A program made the translations under genes and the position numbers. A model generated the notes under the pieces. That model did no database searches. It saw only the letters and a program-made list of their open reading frames with translations, and had not been told where the DNA came from. Shown here piece after piece: positions 4,595-8,219 of a stretch of 8,219 nucleotides of DNA. This stretch comes from Gemmatimonadales bacterium. Its GTDB lineage: Bacteria > Gemmatimonadota > Gemmatimonadetes > Gemmatimonadales > GWC2-71-9. Location of the stretch: contig JAICPP010000152.1 of NCBI GenBank assembly GCA_025929805.1, positions 1 through 8,219 of the forward strand, read 5' to 3'. The stretch's first letter is position 1, and every line of letters starts with the position of its first letter.

Positions 4595-7500
4595 CTAGTG
4601 TTCCCCCGCCTCCCACTTGATGATCTTCAGATCCTTCACCGATATCGAGTAGAACACCGGCACCAAGATGAGGGTGATCACGGTGGCCACTGTGAGCCCG
4701 CCGATCTGGGCATAGCAGAGTGGCTCCCACAACGGGCCCCCGTGCAGCGCCAGCGGCACCAGGGCGAACACCGTGGCGCCCACGGTTATCAGCACGGGAC
4801 GCAGCCGGAGTATTCCTGCGTCGAGCAGCGCCTCTTCCAGCCCCTCGCCTTTTTCCCGGGCCTCCTCGATGAAGTCGAAGAGCACGATGACGTGGCTCAC
4901 GATCACGCCCACCAGGCTCACCACGCCCAGAAACGCCATGAAGCCGAACGGCGCACCCATGATCCAGAGCGCGATGATGGCGCCCACCATGCCGTAGGGA
5001 ATTGCACCGAAGACCAGAAATGGCTTGATGGCGTTCTGGAACTGCACCGCCAGCGCGATGAAGATCAGCGCCACCGAGGTCCCCAGCACGATGACCAGCT
5101 CGAGGAACCCTTCCTCCTGCTTCTCCTGCTCCCCCGCGACCTTGTACTTCACGCCCAGGGGCAGATTGGCGGCGAAGCTGTCCAGCGCGGGCTTCGAGGC
5201 CAGGAACACTTCGGACGACAGCACGCCTTCCTTGGGGTAAGCGCCGATCGTGATGGTCCGGAACTGATCGCGCCGGTTGATCTTCTCGGGCCGCATCCCG
5301 GTCGACAGCGACGCGATCTGCTGCAGCGGTATCTTGGAGCTGCCCTGGTTGCTGTACACGTAGAGATTCCGCAGATCGCCCAGCTGCGCCCGCTCCTCCA
5401 TCCGGAGACGAGCGACGACTGGGATGACGTTGTTCCCTTCATAGAGCGACGTCATCCGATAGCCGTTGAGCCCCACGGCCGTGCTAGTGGCGACGTCGGC
5501 GTTGGTGAGGCCGGCCATACTGGCCCTATTGGGATCGATGGTCACGTCTACCGCGAAGCTCTGCGCCCCCCAGTCGTCCTCGACCCGTGCGACGAGCGAG
5601 TTCCTCCGAAAGATGTCGGCCGCCTGGGCGCCCAACGCACGCAACGTCGGGATGTGATCCCCGCTCAGCCGGATCGCGACCGGCGTCCCCACGACCGGCC
5701 CGAGCTCCAGCTCCTTGACGTTCACCCTGGCGCCGCTGACCTCCCGCGACACGACCCCTTGCAGCGCGGGGACTAGACCAGGCGTGTCATGCTTGTTGAT
5801 CGTCTGCATGACGATCAGGCCGTAGTTGGTCTGCCTCGCCTCGGGCCCGAAGCTGGACCAGAAGCGGGGGCCGCCGCCGCCCAGATAGGTGGTGAGCGAC
5901 ACCATGCCGCCCTTCTCACCGTGCGACTCGTGATGCTCGAAGTAGTTCTTCGACTCCCGCCGGATGATGTCCTCCACCTGCTCGGTTATCTGACGGGTAG
6001 CAATGAGCGGCGCGTCCTCCGGCAGCCAGACCTCGACGTAGGAGAGATACATGAGGTCCCGGGGGAAGAACTGGGTCTTGAGCTGCGACATGACCACGCC
6101 GCCCAGCACCAGGAAGCCGAGCGAGGCGAAGGCGGTCCGCCAGCGATGCTCGATGGCGCGGCGGCCCAGGCGGTAGTACCAGCCGGTGAATCCCTTGCTG
6201 CGCCGTTCCTCGATCGGCGGCTGCGCCTTCTTGCTGGGCCGGAGCAGCATGTCGCCCAGCATGGGGATGAAGCTCATCGAGACCAGGCGCGACGCCACCA
6301 GGGAGCAGGTGAGCACCACCGGGAGGCTGTAGAGGAATTGCCCCGTAGTGCCCGATAGCATGAGGAACGGCAAATACGCCACGATGTTGGTGATGGTGGC
6401 GAACATGATCGCGCGCGCCAGCTTGGTGGGGCCCAGCCAGGCGGCGATTCGCCCCGGGTGACCGTGGTCCAGCTCCCGCTTGATGGCGTCGCTGGCCACT
6501 ACCGGGTCGTCGACCAGGAGACCGAGCGCGATGATGAGGGAGGCGATGGAGATCTGCTGCAGGTCGATCCTGACCAGCGCCATCATGCCGAACGTCATCG
6601 CCAGCGTGAGCGGAATGCTGATCGCGAGGAGGAACGCCGAGCGCCACTCCCAGAATCCGACCAGGGCGATGAGGACCACCAGGATGATCGCCTCGTACAG
6701 GCTTCCCATGAAGAGATCGATGTTCTCCTCGACCTGAAGCGGCTGGTCCGAGGTGCGGGCCATGATCAAGTCGGGTGGCAAGCGGCTCTTGAGCACCTCC
6801 ATGGTGGAGTCCACCGCGTAGCCGAACTCGCCAATCTTCTCTCCAGGACGCATCTGCACCGCGAGAGTGACCGCCCGGGTCCGGTGCCACTTCCCCGTCG
6901 AATCGATCCAGCTGTAGAAGTTGAGGTAGCGGGGCGGGCTCTCGTAGCCGCGGTCCACGTCCACCAGGTCGCGGAGATAAAGCGGCGATCCGCTCCGCGA
7001 TCTCCCCACGATAACATCGCCGATTTCCTTCTCGTTCAGGAACTCGCCGGTTGGGTTGAGGGCGACGGTGCGGCCCTCCACCTCCACCAGGCCGCCACTT
7101 AGCGCGGTGTTCCGGGCCCGTAGGATGTCGCTCAGCTTGCCCATCTCGACGCCGTAGGAGGCGAGACGCTCCTGGGAGAAGCTCAGCGTCACCTGCTCGC
7201 CCAGCACCCCCAGCCGGTCCACCTTGCTCACCTGCCCTACCGTCTGGAAGGTCCGCTTCATCAGCTCGGTGAGGTCGTCCATCTCCCTGTAGGTGTACTT
7301 GTCTCCCGCCACTGAGAGCATCCGGGCTCGGGTCTCCGCCGGATTGCGGATGACCACCGCTTGCCAGGCATCGGGATGGAACTCCGAGATGCGGAGTCGC
7401 TCGAGCACGAAGTTGCGAAGGTGGGAGAGGACGGCTGCGTCGTCCCGGTCCGTCACTCCGTCCACCCCGACGAACTGGGGGCCCTCTACCAGCCGGGCAT

Positions 7501-8164
7501 CGCGGAAGATGCCGTCGTGCACCGCCTGAGCCAGGTAGAGACGAGCCGGGCGGCTGACGGAGGCGAGGGTGATGGAAGAGGGGAAGGCATAGAGCACGGT
7601 AGCCCGCTCACCCTTTGTGCCCGAGCGTACGCGCTCGATCGCACGCTTGGCCTCGTCGGCGCGGAGCGATACTTGGACCTCGTCCATCGGCGGGCTGGCG
7701 ACCGTGAGGGTCAGCGCCGCGGTGCTGCCGAAGTCCTTGTAGAACTGGATCGGCCCGGCACCTTCGGGGAGATCGTCGATCGCGTTCAGCTTGAGCGCGA
7801 TGTCGTCGAACACCTTGCCCGTCTCGGGCGTCCCCTCCTTGAGGTCCACGTAGACGTAAGAGACCCCGGTGCGGGTGGTGGAGCGGATCACGTCCACCAC
7901 GTCATTCTCCGCCACCACCTCCTCGATACGACGAGTCACCCGGTCCTCCACCCGCTCGGCGTCCATCCCGGGCCAGGGCGTGATCACCATCGCGGTGACT
8001 ACGGGGATGTCGGGGTCCTTCCGCTGCGGCATGCTGAAGTAACCAAAGATCCCCCAGAGCACGGTGCCGATCAGGGCGACCCATGCCACTTGCTTCTGCT
8101 CGGTGAAGTACCGGGCAGTGTTGTGGGTGGTGGCGATGATCGTGGCGTCGTCTTTGTGGGCCAT
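4595..8164 (-). CDS. RND-superfamily efflux permease (AcrB/MexB-like) with enlarged first periplasmic loop
   Basis: The 1189-residue inner-membrane protein starts at ATG 8162-8164 and stops with TAG 4595-4597. In-frame TAG 8177-8179 lies just upstream, so this is the earliest possible start. TM1 is at about 26-45, followed by the RND N-terminal hallmark MPQRKDPDIPVVTAMVITPWPG. TM2-TM6 lie at about 488-640. TM4 carries GLLVDD with Asp552/Asp553, equivalent to AcrB Asp407/Asp408 of the proton relay. TM7 is near 678-694. The second periplasmic loop follows, and TM8-TM12 are at about 1020-1175, with LRPVLIT near 1121. Such pumps are trimeric proton antiporters that export drugs, lipids or metals with a periplasmic adaptor and an outer-membrane channel; these partners are not in the window and may lie upstream. 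Odd points: the position of AcrB Lys940 is Ser1090, and about 130 extra residues (about 158-287) sit in the first periplasmic loop. The substrate is unknown. No clear ribosome site precedes the start. Confidence 0.95.
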   Translation of the reverse strand: MAHKDDATIIATTHNTARYFTEQKQVAWVALIGTVLWGIFGYFSMPQRKDPDIPVVTAMVITPWPGMDAERVEDRVTRRIEEVVAENDVVDVIRSTTRTGVSYVYVDLKEGTPETGKVFDDIALKLNAIDDLPEGAGPIQFYKDFGSTAALTLTVASPPMDEVQVSLRADEAKRAIERVRSGTKGERATVLYAFPSSITLASVSRPARLYLAQAVHDGIFRDARLVEGPQFVGVDGVTDRDDAAVLSHLRNFVLERLRISEFHPDAWQAVVIRNPAETRARMLSVAGDKYTYREMDDLTELMKRTFQTVGQVSKVDRLGVLGEQVTLSFSQERLASYGVEMGKLSDILRARNTALSGGLVEVEGRTVALNPTGEFLNEKEIGDVIVGRSRSGSPLYLRDLVDVDRGYESPPRYLNFYSWIDSTGKWHRTRAVTLAVQMRPGEKIGEFGYAVDSTMEVLKSRLPPDLIMARTSDQPLQVEENIDLFMGSLYEAIILVVLIALVGFWEWRSAFLLAISIPLTLAMTFGMMALVRIDLQQISIASLIIALGLLVDDPVVASDAIKRELDHGHPGRIAAWLGPTKLARAIMFATITNIVAYLPFLMLSGTTGQFLYSLPVVLTCSLVASRLVSMSFIPMLGDMLLRPSKKAQPPIEERRSKGFTGWYYRLGRRAIEHRWRTAFASLGFLVLGGVVMSQLKTQFFPRDLMYLSYVEVWLPEDAPLIATRQITEQVEDIIRRESKNYFEHHESHGEKGGMVSLTTYLGGGGPRFWSSFGPEARQTNYGLIVMQTINKHDTPGLVPALQGVVSREVSGARVNVKELELGPVVGTPVAIRLSGDHIPTLRALGAQAADIFRRNSLVARVEDDWGAQSFAVDVTIDPNRASMAGLTNADVATSTAVGLNGYRMTSLYEGNNVIPVVARLRMEERAQLGDLRNLYVYSNQGSSKIPLQQIASLSTGMRPEKINRRDQFRTITIGAYPKEGVLSSEVFLASKPALDSFAANLPLGVKYKVAGEQEKQEEGFLELVIVLGTSVALIFIALAVQFQNAIKPFLVFGAIPYGMVGAIIALWIMGAPFGFMAFLGVVSLVGVIVSHVIVLFDFIEEAREKGEGLEEALLDAGILRLRPVLITVGATVFALVPLALHGGPLWEPLCYAQIGGLTVATVITLILVPVFYSISVKDLKIIKWEAGEH

Positions 8165-8176
8165 GTTAGTTGGGAG

Positions 8177-8190
8177 CTAGTCGCTAGTCA
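8177..8190. repeat. Heptamer repeat units upstream of the RND gene
   Basis: CTAGTCG (8177-8183) and CTAGTCA (8184-8190) are two units of the same 7-bp family seen at 894-921, in the same orientation as that cluster. They occupy the leader of the RND permease gene and provide the in-frame stop that limits its N-terminus. Confidence 0.45.
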
Positions 8191-8219
8191 TTGCGAGCGG
8201 CCCAAAGGGCCGCGCGGCC
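8188..8219. repeat. Partial palindromic interspersed repeat at the right edge
   Basis: TCATTGCGAGC is followed by a 7-bp GC stem (GCGGCCC 8197-8203, GGGCCGC 8207-8213) with loop AAA, then GCGGCC at the edge. The CATTGCGAGC start resembles the widespread bacterial intergenic repeat of the form CATTGCGAG...GCAATCTC. The expected right arm (GCAAT) would lie just outside the window. The identification is from memory of that repeat type. The hairpin itself is directly visible. Confidence 0.5.

Noticed and set aside
4556..5776. 406-residue plus-strand ORF antisense to the RND gene
   Set aside because: The His/Arg/Asp-rich composition is typical of the reverse strand of GC-rich coding DNA. The minus strand here encodes clear RND sequence.
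5916..6890. 324-residue minus-strand ORF in another frame within the RND gene
   Set aside because: Out-of-frame Gly/Pro/Arg/His-rich shadow of the permease, with no recognisable domain.
5789..7102. Plus-strand ORFs of 189 and 214 residues inside the RND gene
   Set aside because: Antisense shadows with low-complexity charged composition and no ribosome site or family resemblance.

Overview
The window is GC-rich, gene-dense bacterial DNA, probably from a soil or sediment lineage. The RND pump subtype, the run of small secreted proteins and the heptameric intergenic repeats remind me of Gemmatimonadota, but that is inference and no marker gene is present. There are no rRNA or tRNA genes, CRISPR arrays or transposases.

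Layout. Minus strand 1-782 is a secreted protein of unknown function whose C-terminus runs off the left edge. Next comes a 207-base intergenic stretch (783-989) with a degenerate 7-bp repeat in two opposed clusters around a small hairpin. The right cluster runs into the 3' end of a four-helix membrane protein gene (990-1421, minus). A divergent region (1422-1568) precedes the only plus-strand gene, 1569-2147. This ends tail-to-tail on the shared CTAG 2144-2147 with a run of six minus-strand genes, read right to left: an RND efflux permease (8164-4595), a secreted four-cysteine protein (4503-4015), a DJ-1/PfpI protein (3973-3377), a small protein with a very basic tail (3286-3023), a secreted NTF2-like/DUF4440 protein (2967-2536) and an ABM-like ferredoxin-fold protein (2539-2144). 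The last two overlap by ATGA and are almost certainly co-transcribed. The right edge upstream of the RND gene carries more heptamer units and part of a palindromic interspersed repeat.

Main result. The plus-strand gene at 1569-2147 looks like two ORFs split by TGA at 1665-1667, but both parts are in the same frame. The TGA falls on the first catalytic position of a thioredoxin-type motif, giving Sec-Ser-Gly-Cys (UxxC). A 12-bp hairpin (1671-1702) starts three bases after the TGA and has a 5-nt apical loop UGGAU that begins 17 nt after the TGA. This fits the usual bacterial SECIS layout. I therefore call a selenocysteine-containing thioredoxin-fold protein with a C-terminal TPR-like region. 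Conventional annotation would truncate it or label it a pseudogene.

The genes do not form one obvious pathway. The RND pump presumably works with a fusion protein and outer-membrane channel encoded outside the window. The selenoprotein and the DJ-1/PfpI protein hint at redox or stress functions, but nothing in the sequence links them directly.
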